This document shows, one piece after another, positions 10,987-21,546 of a stretch of 64,000 nt of DNA. Below the pieces are notes generated by a model. It was not told where the DNA came from and made no database searches. It saw only the letters and a list, made by a program, of their open reading frames with translations. The DNA comes from Trichomonas vaginalis G3. Taxonomy: Eukaryota; Parabasalia; Trichomonadida; Trichomonadidae. The stretch is taken from assembly GCF_026262505.1 (NCBI RefSeq), contig NC_067203.1, forward strand, positions 23,293,411 through 23,357,410, read 5' to 3'. Position 1 is the first letter of the stretch, and every line of letters starts with the position of its first letter. The position numbers and the translations under genes were made by a program.

Positions 10987-12032
10987 TTAAGGGTGCACCC
11001 GTATGTACGTTTATTTGAGAGGAGGAGGATTACCCTCTCAATTTTGAGGGATTCGTTAGTTTATTTTCTCGATGAATATGCAATAAAATTTGATTTTTAC
11101 CTTATCAATATACTTCATATAATATACACATGTTCATGTAAAAACTTTTTCTCAAAATCCTCAGGAATTAAGGGATTTTTGAATTTTAAGAATTTTTTTC
11201 GAATTTTTTCGAAAAAAAATATTTTCAGAACAGCCTTAACGGCTAAGATTTAGGAACAATGTTAAGTATCAAAAAGAAAGGAGGTCTGATATAGACAACA
11301 TATATCGTTGAAGGTTGAAAAAATCTCTAATATTTGAGCCCAAAATTTCAAATTTTAATTTTTTGAAAAAAGAGGCCACCCGTATGTACGTTTATTTGAG
11401 AGGAGGAGGATTATATTTTTGAAAGGGTGAAACATTATGAATATGTTAATTATATAATAATATGTATTATTATAAAAAAGAAAAAATAAAGCACGTTAAA
11501 ATTTTTCTTTCTTGATTTTTTACAAAATCTACTTAGAATTATGCAAAATATGACTAAATAATTATAAATTTCAAGTTAAATTAATTTTGATAAATAATTT
11601 AAATTTCAAAATATCAAGTTCAGTTCGACTATGTATGTAGTAATTCCTCAATAAAGTGCCAAAACCCTATTAAAATATATGAACATTTTCAACATTTTAA
11701 TGTTTTTATTTAAAAATTTGATGGAATATGAGCTTCAAACAATTATTATGTAAATAAAAATAATTAAATATATGTATTTATTCGTATTACAACCGTAGTA
11801 AGTCGATTCTTCCTTTCTTCTACTGAGTTTTGAATTTGATTTCGAATTGTAAAGAGATTCAAAGGGAAAATACTAGCGGATAAAAACTACCTCCATGAAA
11901 GGGTCATAATGGACTCAAGTTGTATTTTTTGATATTTTTTGCTTTTCGAGCCTAAATAGGTAGCCAAGATAATGCCTAAAAATAAGGTTCTAAATTCTGA
12001 AGTTTACATGATCCTCTCGTGTGCACCCTTAA
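10987..12032. mobile_element. candidate non-autonomous DNA transposon with TTAAGGGTGCAC ends
   Basis: The left tip TTAAGGGTGCACCC (10987) and the right tip GTGCACCCTTAA (ending 12032) form a 12-bp perfect inverted pair. TTAA could be the target duplication, as in piggyBac-type insertion. The interior (about 1.05 kb) has no transposase frame. It contains a 36-bp direct repeat at 10997-11032 and 11378-11413 (beginning ACCCGTATGTACG). The same tip sequence recurs at 55610-55830, which supports a repeat family. The short terminal match leaves the family open. Confidence 0.5.
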
Positions 12033-12525
12033 AATAAAATACAAAAACATTTAAAACAATAAACAAATAAAAAGCAAAAATGGCTGTTAGAAGATGAATA
12101 ATTCGTCTTCATGCCAGCTGTAATCAAATAATATAAAAAATTCGATCGAAAATATGGAATGATCGAAAAGGATAAAGAATCGTTGATGAATCTATATAAA
12201 CCATGCAAATGTTAATATATAAATGCAACTACTTATTTGACTTCTCTGAAAAAAAATTATGATTAAAAAATTTCGGTGTTTTCGGATCAAAATAATGAGA
12301 AAATCATGATCTTCATAATATAACTAGCTTTTGGATTGAATAAATTTTTGGTTGAAAAAAAAATACTCAAAAAAAAATAATTTTTTTGATCGGATTAGAA
12401 ATCATTGATAATTAGTCTTATAACTGTTGATCTAACGGCATGGTAATAGTAGCAGCATGTAATTTTGAGTCTTTTTTGAATAAATATTATAAATTAAGTA
12501 TTTTTGTTGATTTCATAGCCTAAAC

Positions 12526-13527
12526 TCACGGGAAATACTCCAAACCAGCTTTTGCAAAGAGTCTCCTGTAAGTACGTTCGTCAATCCAATGTTGATCATA
12601 TTTTTTCATCAAATAGCGCCAATCACGCATTTTTTCTGAAATGTAAGGATGCTGGAGAACCGGTAGAATTGATTCCATCTGTTCTTTCATAAAGAAATCC
12701 TTATGCCTTGAAATTATAACGAGTCCGAATGAAAGTAGAGCTTGTCCTTTGTGGGCAATGAATCTGTCGTATATGCTCATGCGTAAAATTGGTGAAAATG
12801 ACTGATTCATAAAAGCCGATAAAAACCACTGAGGTAAGTACATAAAGTGGATTATTCCAAGTTTTTCAAAGCGCTGATATATTTTCTTGTATTGTCTTTC
12901 AAACACGATTTTCCAAAGTTTCGAGATTTCATTTAAACGAGGAAATCCTGGTAAAAAATAATTTCGAAGTCCGAAATTGGGAGACATCATCATCTCCTTG
13001 AAGCATGCATATGCACATTTCTCATCCATGTAAGACAAAAGCATAGCTGCGTGAAAAGCCATTCCTTGAGTGTAGCCTAGCTCTTTATCTAATAGAGAGT
13101 AGGCTCTAAGTATGTTTCTTAATGAGTTTCTAGTTATATCGCTTGAAAACATTGCGCAATCTGGCATCGTTCGATCCAGATCTAATTCAATTGTACTCCA
13201 GCATTCATATTCATCTACCCACTTGTCTTCTGAAATATTTGGAATTAGTGATTCAACTGTTGGCCATTCAGAAACCTTTAATGGATCTAAACAGTCTTTG
13301 CAAATAAGTCGTTTCCAGACTTCACCTCTATAAGTATCTGGTATTCCTTTCATTAATCGAGTTTCTAGCTTTGAAAAATCATTAGTTAAGAACATTCTTT
13401 GCCATTTCAATTCTCTCTCTGATTCTTTCCTAGAGTCAAATGCAGCCATCTCTTGCTCTTTCTTGGACGCAACTGTTTCGCCTTTAACACTGTATCCATA
13501 TCTATCGAGCTTAGGTTTTTGAGTCAT
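12526..13527 (-). CDS. TBC-domain Rab GTPase-activating protein
   Basis: A 333-aa protein. A short N-terminal part with DRYGYSV, common in TBC1D10/USP6NL-type proteins, leads into the TBC domain beginning GIPDTYRGEVWKRLI (61-75). The arginine finger sits in IELDLDRT (R119, the IxxDxxR motif) and the glutamine finger in YTQG (152-155, Q154). Both catalytic fingers needed for GTP hydrolysis on Rab proteins are therefore present. The domain fills nearly the whole protein, and there is no membrane segment or extra domain. A role in vesicle traffic, switching off a Rab, is family knowledge; the target Rab cannot be read here. Confidence 0.92.
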   Translation of the reverse strand: MTQKPKLDRYGYSVKGETVASKKEQEMAAFDSRKESERELKWQRMFLTNDFSKLETRLMKGIPDTYRGEVWKRLICKDCLDPLKVSEWPTVESLIPNISEDKWVDEYECWSTIELDLDRTMPDCAMFSSDITRNSLRNILRAYSLLDKELGYTQGMAFHAAMLLSYMDEKCAYACFKEMMMSPNFGLRNYFLPGFPRLNEISKLWKIVFERQYKKIYQRFEKLGIIHFMYLPQWFLSAFMNQSFSPILRMSIYDRFIAHKGQALLSFGLVIISRHKDFFMKEQMESILPVLQHPYISEKMRDWRYLMKKYDQHWIDERTYRRLFAKAGLEYFP

Positions 13528-13672
13528 TGGAGAGAAAAAAAAAAGAGCAATAGATTGAAAAACAAATTGAAAGATATCGTTTGAACTTTAAATAAAAATT
13601 TTTGTTATATATGTTATCTAGATGTATTTTTAATTAAGTCTCTGTACTCAAAATCTTTTGAAAAAATCAATT

Positions 13673-13679
13673 GATCATG
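13673..13679. repeat. 7-bp target duplication of outer element, left copy
   Basis: GATCATG directly precedes the TAAGGGTTTCG tip and recurs at 35707-35713 directly after the opposite tip. Confidence 0.8.
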
Positions 13680-14584
13680 TAAGGGTTTCGTTTTGCGAAA
13701 AAAACGTACAATACGCAATTTCGCTAAAAAAACATTTAGCTAGCAATTTCGACCTTTGACTCCACTCAAGACGTTACTTTTTTAATTTTGCGGTATCATA
13801 TTTTTGGAAAATCTTTATGAATATTATATAAAAAGTCTCTTTAATATCTATATTTCATATTTTTATCGATTTTTAAAGTTTTTGCGAAAAGTATTCAATT
13901 ATTTTTGCTATTTGGTCGGGTAAATGTCAGATTTGCGACATGTTCTGATATGATATTCAGATTCTACGTTGATAATAATGCTTATAGAACCCTCTTGCTA
14001 TTGTGTCAAAATTGCGAAACCGATAGCAAAAATATCTCGCAATATCAAAATTGAGATATTGAGTGAATTATGCATTATAGAGATTAAAAATCTGATTTGT
14101 GAAAACATCTCATCAGTTTCTAGCTAATTCAAAAATCTTTACTATCTTATTCGATTAAAATGAAAAGGGAATAGTTTCATTATGCTTTAAATGACATCCT
14201 TATAATATAATCATAGTTTTCGCTCAATATGCAGCATTTTTTTTTCGAAATCTATGGTCAATGTCCTAAATACTGATTGCTTTGCATTCATATCTCTTAC
14301 ATTTTCTATACCCACATCACTATTCATTGCTATTCCTATCTTTTTCATTTTTGTTTGTTTCTCATAATTTCTCAAAAAACACGATAACTTGATATTTGTA
14401 AATATCATACTTTATAACGTAAATAAGAACTTGACCTATTAAGAAAAGCAGTAATGAAAAGAAAATCTGAAATTCATAAAAATTACAAGTTTCTGATGAC
14501 AATTAGCTTAATTAAACCAGGTACAAGATTATAGAATTGTATTTTCTATCCAATTATCCATATAATATCTTATCCAGAAAAAAT

Positions 14585-14590
14585 AACTTG
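14585..14590. repeat. Polinton 6-bp target-site duplication, left copy
   Basis: AACTTG precedes the first base of the element (AGTAGTAGATGAG) and recurs at 35556-35561 after its last base. Six bases is the typical Polinton duplication length. Confidence 0.92.
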
Positions 14591-15402
14591 AGTAGTAGAT
14601 GAGTGCGGGTTTAGTGACTTTTTTTGTTACATCTATATATAGACGATGCATTAAAATATATTTATTTATAAATCATTAAAAAATTAACATTAATTTTAAA
14701 ATAATTTATTTTTTTATCTTTTATAAAAGAAGCTATATATAGATGATGTCAGATATTCCGCGATTAATTAAACATTGTTTAAATCCTGAATGGGTTAAAC
14801 TTCAATTTAAAAATGAAGATTGTGAATTATTAAATGAATATGAAAGCCAAAATAAGCTAATGATGTATAAATATAATGATAAAGAATATTTAATTTCATG
14901 GAATCAATGGAGTCATAATCAAAGACCTCATAAACGAGAAGAAGAAATTGAAAATAACGAAATGGAAATCATTGATGACATTAAAGAGGATGGAATTCCT
15001 AAATTTTGTAGAAAAACCTTTAGAACTAAGTTAGGAGCATATAAACGTAGAGTATTAAATCCTGAATATCTTAAACATCAATTTAAAAGGAAGACTGTGA
15101 ATTATTAAACGTTAATGAATATGAAAATGCTAAATCAAAACTGAGATATAAATATATTGGAAGTGATGAAAGGTGTAAAGATAAGATAAAGTTTATTCAG
15201 TTTCATATAATAACTGGCACACGTTGGGGATAAGAAAACATTTAGGAGATTATGGTAAAAGTTCCGAATTCTTCAAATCTAGTATGTATGAGAGAGTAAA
15301 AGAAATCAGATATAATTATCATTCATGAATGAAAAATAAACTTTAAAAATTCATGTCTTACATTTTTGAATAATTTATTTTTAATTCGTATGAAAATGAG
15401 TG
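14591..15402. repeat. Polinton left terminal inverted repeat (about 812 bp)
   Basis: Pairs with 34740-35555 in reverse orientation and differs at only about five places. It starts AGTAGTAGATGAGTGCGGG, contains two CTATATATAG-type words, one gene copy, and at its inner edge the promoter and start (MKMS) of the first inward gene. The matching right repeat ends at the same codons, so both inward genes take their starts from the repeat. Confidence 0.95.
14743..15330 (+). pseudogene. Polinton terminal-repeat gene, left copy (broken)
   Basis: This is the left copy of the gene that lies in both terminal repeats; the right copy at 34816-35403 looks whole. It begins MMSDIPRLIKHCLNPEWVK. The family and function are not recognised; see the right copy for the domain layout. 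This copy is broken. Confidence 0.8.
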
Positions 15403-15873
15403 GATCAAGATTCGTAACCGTCAATCAATTAATGGATGTTCTTTCACCAATTCTTGAAAATGTTAAACAAGTAGATGTTTATTTCGATGATTATGTAGAA
15501 AGTATATATTATAAAGGTAAGTTTAATATTAAAACCTATTGCTTTTGCATTTGATAATAAATTAATTGAAAATGCAAAAATTTGGGAATTAATTCCAGAT
15601 ATTGAATTTATAACAAATATTAATGATAAATGGTTTAAACGAATTCCAACCACAAAAGTTCTTTGTAAATTAATGATCAAAACTGAGGAAAAGAATTTAA
15701 CGGGTTTAAATATCATCCAAATAAAGTTTCAGAACTAGAAAATGAAAAACTTCAAAAAATTAAACGATAGACTTTCAAATGATCGTATTGAAAAAATAAA
15801 TAAACTAGCAGAAGTTGCATTTAATAATGAAATATTTGATGAATATAACCTTGAACTCAGTGATGGACTTTAA
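15390..15873 (+). pseudogene. first inward Polinton gene, left end (broken)
   Basis: The start (MKMSGSRFVTVNQLMDVLSP) lies in the last codons of the terminal repeat and reading runs inward. I do not recognise the product. It is broken in the middle. It is the left-hand counterpart in position, but not in sequence, of the 370-aa gene at the right end, which begins MKMSVKTND. Confidence 0.55.
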
Positions 15874-16277
15874 GGACCCGGGCTCAACGAGTCATGATTT
15901 ATGAAATCAATAATTTGATTTATTCGCTCTTCAATAATTTCTATTCTTTTTGTTAAATCATCAATTTTCATTAATGAGGTGATTCTTGATTGAGGAATAG
16001 ATTTTAAACTAACAACACCTTTTATTTTTGAAATTTTGAATCCATGACCCTCCGGGTCTTGGACTCTGTCCTCAACTTTAAACATTTTATTCAATTTACA
16101 TGTTGTCAATTCTTCAAATAATTTTTTATTATTAGCATAATAGTCATTAAATTCATCAACAGATGAAAAAATTTTTATTTCAGTAATTGGTTTAACAACG
16201 TTTATTTTTTGTTGAACATTTTCACTTTCATTTATTTCTTCCTCCTCTGTTTCATTTATTTTTAAAATCGGTTTCAT
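15870..16277 (-). CDS. Polinton hypothetical protein, 135 aa
   Basis: The frame starts at an ATG at 16277 preceded by a T-rich, Polinton-type leader. The protein has an acidic N-terminus (INETEEEEINESENVQQ), a central basic region and a C-terminal amphipathic helix (LTKRIEIIEERINQIIDFIN) that may form a coiled coil. I do not recognise the family. It converges with the broken left-end gene and almost touches it. Confidence 0.6.
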   Translation of the reverse strand: MKPILKINETEEEEINESENVQQKINVVKPITEIKIFSSVDEFNDYYANNKKLFEELTTCKLNKMFKVEDRVQDPEGHGFKISKIKGVVSLKSIPQSRITSLMKIDDLTKRIEIIEERINQIIDFINHDSLSPGP

Positions 16278-16343
16278 TTATCATTAAATAAAAATTAGAA
16301 TATAAGTGATGAAATATATTTTTTAATTAATATTAAATCAGAG

Positions 16344-16580
16344 ATGGCGGCAGGATTCTTTAAAAAATTATGGGAAGGAATTAAGAAAGCTGCAAGTTGG
16401 GTTCATCAAAAGATTATTAAACCCGTTGCAAACTTTTTGGCACCAGTAGCGAAAACGGCAGGAACTATCATAGGAGGAGTATTAGGTGCTAAAGCAGGTA
16501 ATCCGGCGATGGGAGCACAAGCAGGTAACGCAGTTGGTGGAATTGCTGAAGGAATACTTAATAAAATAGGGGGTAGATAG
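16344..16580 (+). CDS. Polinton short amphipathic peptide A (candidate minor virion protein)
   Basis: A 78-aa product starting MAAGFFKKLWEGIKKAASWV. The N-terminal 25 residues form a Lys/Trp/Phe-rich amphipathic helix, and a Gly/Ala-rich segment (TIIGGVLGAKAGNPAMGAQA) follows. This is like a membrane-active peptide. By place and character it could be the counterpart of adenovirus pVI/pX-type small virion proteins, but that is inference without sequence proof. It shares its first ten residues with the opposite-strand peptide at 16605-16817, and the two genes converge with 24 bp between their stops. Confidence 0.7.
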   Translation: MAAGFFKKLWEGIKKAASWVHQKIIKPVANFLAPVAKTAGTIIGGVLGAKAGNPAMGAQAGNAVGGIAEGILNKIGGR

Positions 16581-16604
16581 TGGAAAAATAAATAAATATT
16601 ATTT

Positions 16605-16817
16605 TTATCTTAGTATCGGTTGTAGTCGACGATAAACCTTATCTCCTTTATTTAATACTTCCCTTACCGGAACATTAGGTGCTATTTGTTCAGCAACGTC
16701 ACTAATTGCTTCTTTATTCTTAAATATCCAATTTGCTCCTTTCTTAATCCCTTCCCAAACTTTATGCGCTCCTCTTTTTACTTTATCCCACAGTTTCTTA
16801 AAGAATCCTGCAGCCAT
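16605..16817 (-). CDS. Polinton short amphipathic peptide B, paralogue of peptide A
   Basis: A 70-aa product starting MAAGFFKKLWDKVKRGAHKV. The first ten residues equal those of peptide A, and WEGIKKGANW later matches WEGIKKAASW in A. It thus contains an internal duplication of an about 11-residue amphipathic unit (KLWDKVKRGAH, KVWEGIKKGAN). Its C-terminal half differs completely (PNVPVREVLNKGDKVYRRLQ). Function unknown; membrane or DNA contact in the particle would fit the charge pattern. Confidence 0.7.
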   Translation of the reverse strand: MAAGFFKKLWDKVKRGAHKVWEGIKKGANWIFKNKEAISDVAEQIAPNVPVREVLNKGDKVYRRLQPILR

Positions 16818-16886
16818 AGTTGATTATTTCATTAAAATTAAAAATTCATTTTCATCTTTTAATTTTGATTTTTTATTTAATAATAA

Positions 16887-18527
16887 ATGACGACTAACTA
16901 TTTAGTGCCAAACACTAAACCGATTAATGGAAATGTATTTCATTCATTCGAAAAGATAAATGAAATATTCGCAAAGAATGATGGAAGAAGATATTATAGA
17001 GAACTTGAAAGTTCATGCTATGACTCTGATGCTCCATATTTTGATGATAAACAAACTCATTTAAGAATTACAAATCCGGCTCATGATGTGAACCAATTAG
17101 GTGACACATATATTAAACGCAAAGTTAAAGCAACTCTAGTTTCAAATAAAGCTTTCACATGTGATGCCGCTTTTAAATGCATGCGTTTATTCGTTGGTTA
17201 CAAATCATCAAATCAAAGCTTTAAACAATTAGAAGCAGAAAGTGAAAGAGGTGATGTCGGTTATCTTCAGATGGATTGCGCCCGTGAATCTTTCGCATTT
17301 GCAACATATAAACCAAAATCAGAAAGGAAAGTTAAAAAGTTTGTTCATTCGTTATATAATAATGTTCAAAAATATGATAACTCAGTATGTGGTAAATATG
17401 TTGACCCTTCAGAAGTTTTCAAGAAAGCAAATGAAGAAGTTGATGTCATTTTTGATATGATTATTCCGATAAATGATTTGTTAGCATTTCAGGCGTTCGA
17501 TGATTATCCTAAATCATTTGGTGATATCATTCTTAAATATTATGTTTTCAGGGATACTTTAGTATTTTGTCAGGTTGACCCGTTAAGAGTTGCTGATTTA
17601 CAAAATTACGTTTATGAAAAGATAACTGATGAAAATTATGAAAAGATTATGAATCATGTTTATAAATATGATCGCAAATTCCAACAAATCGGACTTCCTG
17701 CCAAATTAATTACAGGCTTAGCCGCTACATCTGCTGACGCAACAGTTGAAGACGTTATTATTTCATGCACAAAGATGGAAGTTTTAGAGGATAAATGCAT
17801 TACACCAGGATACGGTTTAATTGAAGAATCAGTTAAAGCAATACCACGTTTATTCAGTAAGGAAGATCCATTCATGATTCCAGCTCAACATATTGACGTT
17901 CGTTCACTAAATGGAGGTTGCATCACTCCTGAAGGTATTAGCTCAGATTTCTCATACGCTCTTCATAATGTTACAGATGTTGTGTTAGCATTTCCGAAGA
18001 ATGCAATGCAAAGAACGGTTTTAGAAAATCCAATGCTTCGAGGTCTTCAGGTCACTATAGATTCCAGAAACTTCCCCGATCAAGCGATGACAACAGTGGG
18101 CGACATATTCTTTACACGTATGCTTCAAGCTTCTGATTTAGATGGAGTGAATGAATGCACGGAAGAATACGAGGACTCATTAACTAGACCACTGAATGAT
18201 GATGATGGCGTGCCATTAGCTAGAACATGGAAAGACCAAACTTCATTCTTATGCACTATTCCAGTTCAACGTGATGGAGCGGGTATATTCTTTGATGGAT
18301 TAGAAACTTTCAATTCACAAGTTACAGTACAAGTGAAAGCTTATCCAATCATTCAGGGTGTAAATGACACTTACTGTTCAAAGGTGACAAATCCTCCTCA
18401 GGTTTGGTTTACTAGGACTACATATTGGACATGGACACCGGATGAAGGTTTGAAATATCATCCAACAGGAACACCACCACAGTATAGAAGTTCATATGAT
18501 GAAATATTGATGAATAGAAATGTTTAA
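16887..18527 (+). CDS. Polinton major capsid protein (double jelly-roll)
   Basis: A 546-aa protein, the length usual for Polinton major capsid proteins. It lies directly upstream of the packaging ATPase gene, as expected for the morphogenesis block. The N-terminal SCYDSDAPYFDD and the mid and C-terminal beta-rich stretches (for example AFPKNAMQRTVLENPMLRGL and TYWTWTPDEGLKYHP) fit trichomonad Maverick capsids as I know them. The double jelly-roll fold is family knowledge; I cannot show it from sequence alone. The frame looks whole. The leader is a T-rich stretch ending TAATAAATG. Confidence 0.78.
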   Translation: MTTNYLVPNTKPINGNVFHSFEKINEIFAKNDGRRYYRELESSCYDSDAPYFDDKQTHLRITNPAHDVNQLGDTYIKRKVKATLVSNKAFTCDAAFKCMRLFVGYKSSNQSFKQLEAESERGDVGYLQMDCARESFAFATYKPKSERKVKKFVHSLYNNVQKYDNSVCGKYVDPSEVFKKANEEVDVIFDMIIPINDLLAFQAFDDYPKSFGDIILKYYVFRDTLVFCQVDPLRVADLQNYVYEKITDENYEKIMNHVYKYDRKFQQIGLPAKLITGLAATSADATVEDVIISCTKMEVLEDKCITPGYGLIEESVKAIPRLFSKEDPFMIPAQHIDVRSLNGGCITPEGISSDFSYALHNVTDVVLAFPKNAMQRTVLENPMLRGLQVTIDSRNFPDQAMTTVGDIFFTRMLQASDLDGVNECTEEYEDSLTRPLNDDDGVPLARTWKDQTSFLCTIPVQRDGAGIFFDGLETFNSQVTVQVKAYPIIQGVNDTYCSKVTNPPQVWFTRTTYWTWTPDEGLKYHPTGTPPQYRSSYDEILMNRNV

Positions 18528-18551
18528 AATTATAAATTTATTTTTGATTAA

Positions 18552-19376
18552 ATGGATTTAAATTCATCCACCCCTTATGAAGAATTAGCAGGAGTATATA
18601 ATACATACGTAGATGATATGATTAATGAAGCATTGAGTGATAATAGAAATGCTCTATCTAAGGAAAAATTAATGAAAATTCCATATTCTGAATGTTACTT
18701 AAATTCAATCACTGCAGCAATTGGTAAACAAAATAAAGGCAAAACATTAACGATATTAAAACAAATTATCATTATTGCTAACACTTCCCCCCATTCACAT
18801 GTGTTAATTTATATCAACCGTTCAGGTTCACCTTCAGATGATACATTTGAATCTTTAAAGCATTTAATCAAAATTCCAATTATTTATTTATCTCAAGAAG
18901 AAGCAGAAGATTATTTAAAAAACTTTTTAATGTATAAAGAATTATATAATACAATCAAAAGCAAGGATTAGAGGATAAAATTATTGATAAACAACGGGAT
19001 GAATTATTTGAAACACTTTCTATTTCAAATTTTGATAGAGAATTTTTGCATTCACTCATTTTTCTAGATGATGCAGTGAAATCAAAACTATAACAAATGA
19101 GAAATCATATTTTAATCAGTTATTAACTCAATGTCGACACATTCAGTGTTCATTTTTATGGCTGTTCAATACTTCAAAGCATTAAGCACAAACATTAAAT
19201 CAAATATATCAACACTTTTCATTTTCAGTGGGTTTAGTCGTCAACAGTTGAACGTTATGCTTTATCAAGTGAATTTACCAATGAGCATTAATGAACTTTA
19301 CACACAATATCAGCAATTAGGTGAACATGGAAAAATAATAGTTGATTTAAATAAAGGAAGTGTTAAATTTGATTAA
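18552..19376 (+). pseudogene. Polinton genome-packaging ATPase (FtsK/HerA type), broken
   Basis: The gene starts 25 bp after the capsid gene. A P-loop-like IGKQNKGKTLT lies about 60 residues in and is followed by a beta strand (HVLIYINRSG), as in A32/FtsK-type packaging ATPases that pump DNA into the capsid. Its place next to the capsid gene is the standard Polinton arrangement. The gene is broken, with about two interruptions. Confidence 0.65.
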
Positions 19377-19416
19377 CTTTTTATAATTAATTTTTATTTT
19401 TTATTTATAATTAAAC

Positions 19417-20316
19417 ATGACAGAAATAGCAAATCTTCTACAGGTTCCATTAAAACAAGGAACAAACAAAAAGGGTGCATATAATAGAACTATGAAAGTT
19501 CCTGATGGAATGAAAGAACTAGTTCATATTGTTGCTGGTCTTCAAAAAGATGTTAAACAAATGAGAAACGTTTTAACATTACCAGAAGCTCAAGCATATG
19601 CCAAACGTCATGGTCCAAATTGGGAAGCACACGAAGCAGACATTACGGGTCCAAATGGAAAACCTGATGGTATAAATGAAGTTTTCGTTACTGATGGTCA
19701 AGGAAATATTAAAGTCATAAATGGTTATAAATTAACTATGTCTGATTATCCTAAACGTAAAGCATATAATGAACGTTATCCTATGCAATTTGATGAAAAT
19801 GGAAAAGCTGTTAAACAATACATTGGAGAAGGTGAACATGGTCCAATTAATTTATACCGTCATAATCCATATTCTTATTTCAATGAAGAATTAAATGCTA
19901 TTGAAGAGGGACCAGATGGATTACCACGATATTCTAACCAGTTTGATGGTCAATATGCAAATATTAGACCTGAAATTTCAGCTAAGAAATTCTTTAAAGT
20001 TTCTTTATTCGATCCAGTTTTCGCAAATGTTAAAGATGAACTTAAACAGCAATTCCAACCAATTATAGTAGCAAGAATTGCATCAGGTGCTTTATCTCAA
20101 GCATTCAAAGATTTAATTAAGAAACCATTTTATCAGCAACGAGGTTTAACTTATGATTTAGTTAAGGAATCAGATAAAAGAAAATTTGAGAAATCAGATG
20201 ATTATAAGAATGCAATTAATGAATATATTAGGTCTTTTAATTACGATAATGAAGCAATAAATCATCTTCAAGAACAAATACAGGGAATAATAGATTCAAA
20301 AGTTCCGACAAAATAA
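19417..20316 (+). CDS. Polinton protein of unknown function, 299 aa, probably structural
   Basis: The frame looks whole and has a T-rich leader ending in AATTAAACATG. Visible features are a short N-terminal helix region ([20 protein letters not shown]), a Gly/Asp/Asn-rich centre ([20 protein letters not shown]) and a helical C-terminus with a coiled-coil-like end. It lies in the plus-strand virion block between the ATPase and the minor-capsid candidates, which suggests a virion role. I do not recognise a named family with certainty. Confidence 0.65.
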   Translation: MTEIANLLQVPLKQGTNKKGAYNRTMKVPDGMKELVHIVAGLQKDVKQMRNVLTLPEAQAYAKRHGPNWEAHEADITGPNGKPDGINEVFVTDGQGNIKVINGYKLTMSDYPKRKAYNERYPMQFDENGKAVKQYIGEGEHGPINLYRHNPYSYFNEELNAIEEGPDGLPRYSNQFDGQYANIRPEISAKKFFKVSLFDPVFANVKDELKQQFQPIIVARIASGALSQAFKDLIKKPFYQQRGLTYDLVKESDKRKFEKSDDYKNAINEYIRSFNYDNEAINHLQEQIQGIIDSKVPTK

Positions 20317-20348
20317 AAGTTTAAATATATTTTTTTATTCGATTATAA

Positions 20349-21050
20349 ATGAGAAGACGTTTCACTAATCAAAAGAACACTAACGCAAAAGCAGAGATTA
20401 CGGTTGGTTATAACGTAAATGATGATAAATCACGAATTATTCAAAATGTTAAAGTTAATGTTAGCCCTGAATTAACAAGGTCAGCAACTCAACCAAATTT
20501 ATTAACTCGTGACTTACCGAAGAATGAGGAGAATGAAGAAAACCATGAGAATGGAGACCCAATCATTTTATCTGAACCCGGTAAAGAACCTGTTGAAATT
20601 CCCACTTATCCAACATACCCCCCACCTCTTTCATCAAACATCGAGAACCCAGGAATCTACGATTCCAGTCGCAATGCGCCATATAAAATAGACATTAATT
20701 CTGAATTAATGAAAATTTACCGTGATATAATAACTGATAATTATGATTCAATAATAAATTTAATTGACCAATCCGGTTTAATTATTTTACCTTATGAATC
20801 ATTAATTCACATTATTGCCATTCTTTGTGATGTTCAAGATTCAGACGTTAAGATTCAATTTTTCATAGATGATGAGGTTTCATGCTGCGGAACAGTTGCA
20901 AAAATAAATCCTATAAAGGATATTAGCACAATTAAGATATCAAAGAACGGAACAACAACTGAACTTCATTTAACTTATAATGATATTTATAATAAAATAG
21001 TTGATGAATATAAAATATCACTTGAAAAATTCTTTGTTAAGGCTATTTAA
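20349..21050 (+). CDS. Polinton hypothetical protein, 233 aa
   Basis: It starts 33 bp after the previous gene with a Polinton-type leader. It has a basic N-terminus (MRRRFTNQKNTNAKAEI), then an acidic/Asn-rich linker with a Pro/Tyr cluster (PTYPTYPPPL), and a C-terminal folded part of about 120 residues with beta strands (VKIQFFIDDEVSCCG). Family unknown. The Pro/Tyr cluster recalls late-domain-like motifs, but this is only a resemblance. Confidence 0.6.
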   Translation: MRRRFTNQKNTNAKAEITVGYNVNDDKSRIIQNVKVNVSPELTRSATQPNLLTRDLPKNEENEENHENGDPIILSEPGKEPVEIPTYPTYPPPLSSNIENPGIYDSSRNAPYKIDINSELMKIYRDIITDNYDSIINLIDQSGLIILPYESLIHIIAILCDVQDSDVKIQFFIDDEVSCCGTVAKINPIKDISTIKISKNGTTTELHLTYNDIYNKIVDEYKISLEKFFVKAI

Positions 21051-21524
21051 TATTCAAGCATTAACATTATTGAATAATAATCCTTTGAATCATAATCAAT
21101 AATAATTGACCTTTCACCAGTTTCTATCGTTTGTTTTATTTCTTTTTGTTCCCCACTATCTGGATCGGTCATTGTAATTGTTTTGTTATAGTATCTGCTT
21201 TATCTTTAACTTCAATCTTTTTTCCATCGGGATATTTAAACCAAAATTCCAAAATTCGATATTGTCAATCTGTTCATATTTTAATCTATCAATTACATTT
21301 TTAATACCATCTGAAAATCTTATGAAATGGTCATTATATGGGTTTGATTGAACTAAATTTGAATGAAGTGAAATATAACCTGATGATGAATATGACATCG
21401 ACTCATATTTTCTGAAAACACTAAAATTTATAACATGAATGAATTTCTTATTCGTTGAATTTATGAATTCTTGAGGTAATCTTATTCTAGTTTTATTTAT
21501 CACTGGAAAATAACGCTTTACCAT
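21050..21524 (-). pseudogene. Polinton minus-strand gene in the virion block (broken)
   Basis: A 112-aa frame from an ATG at 21524 (MVKRYFPVINKTRIRLPQEF) is preserved, and codon-like sequence continues beyond it to about 21050. The start has a T-rich leader and is divergent from the next plus-strand gene. The product is not recognised; a structural role is possible from its position. The gene is broken. Confidence 0.5.
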
Positions 21525-21546
21525 ATTTTTAATCGTAATAAAAAAA

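Noticed and set aside
10969-11253. 94-aa plus-strand frame
   Set aside because: It starts outside and crosses the tip and internal repeat of the TTAA-ended element and has no protein character.
14211-14408. 65-aa minus-strand frame in the outer element
   Set aside because: Short, no leader, no domain; it lies in non-coding transposon sequence.
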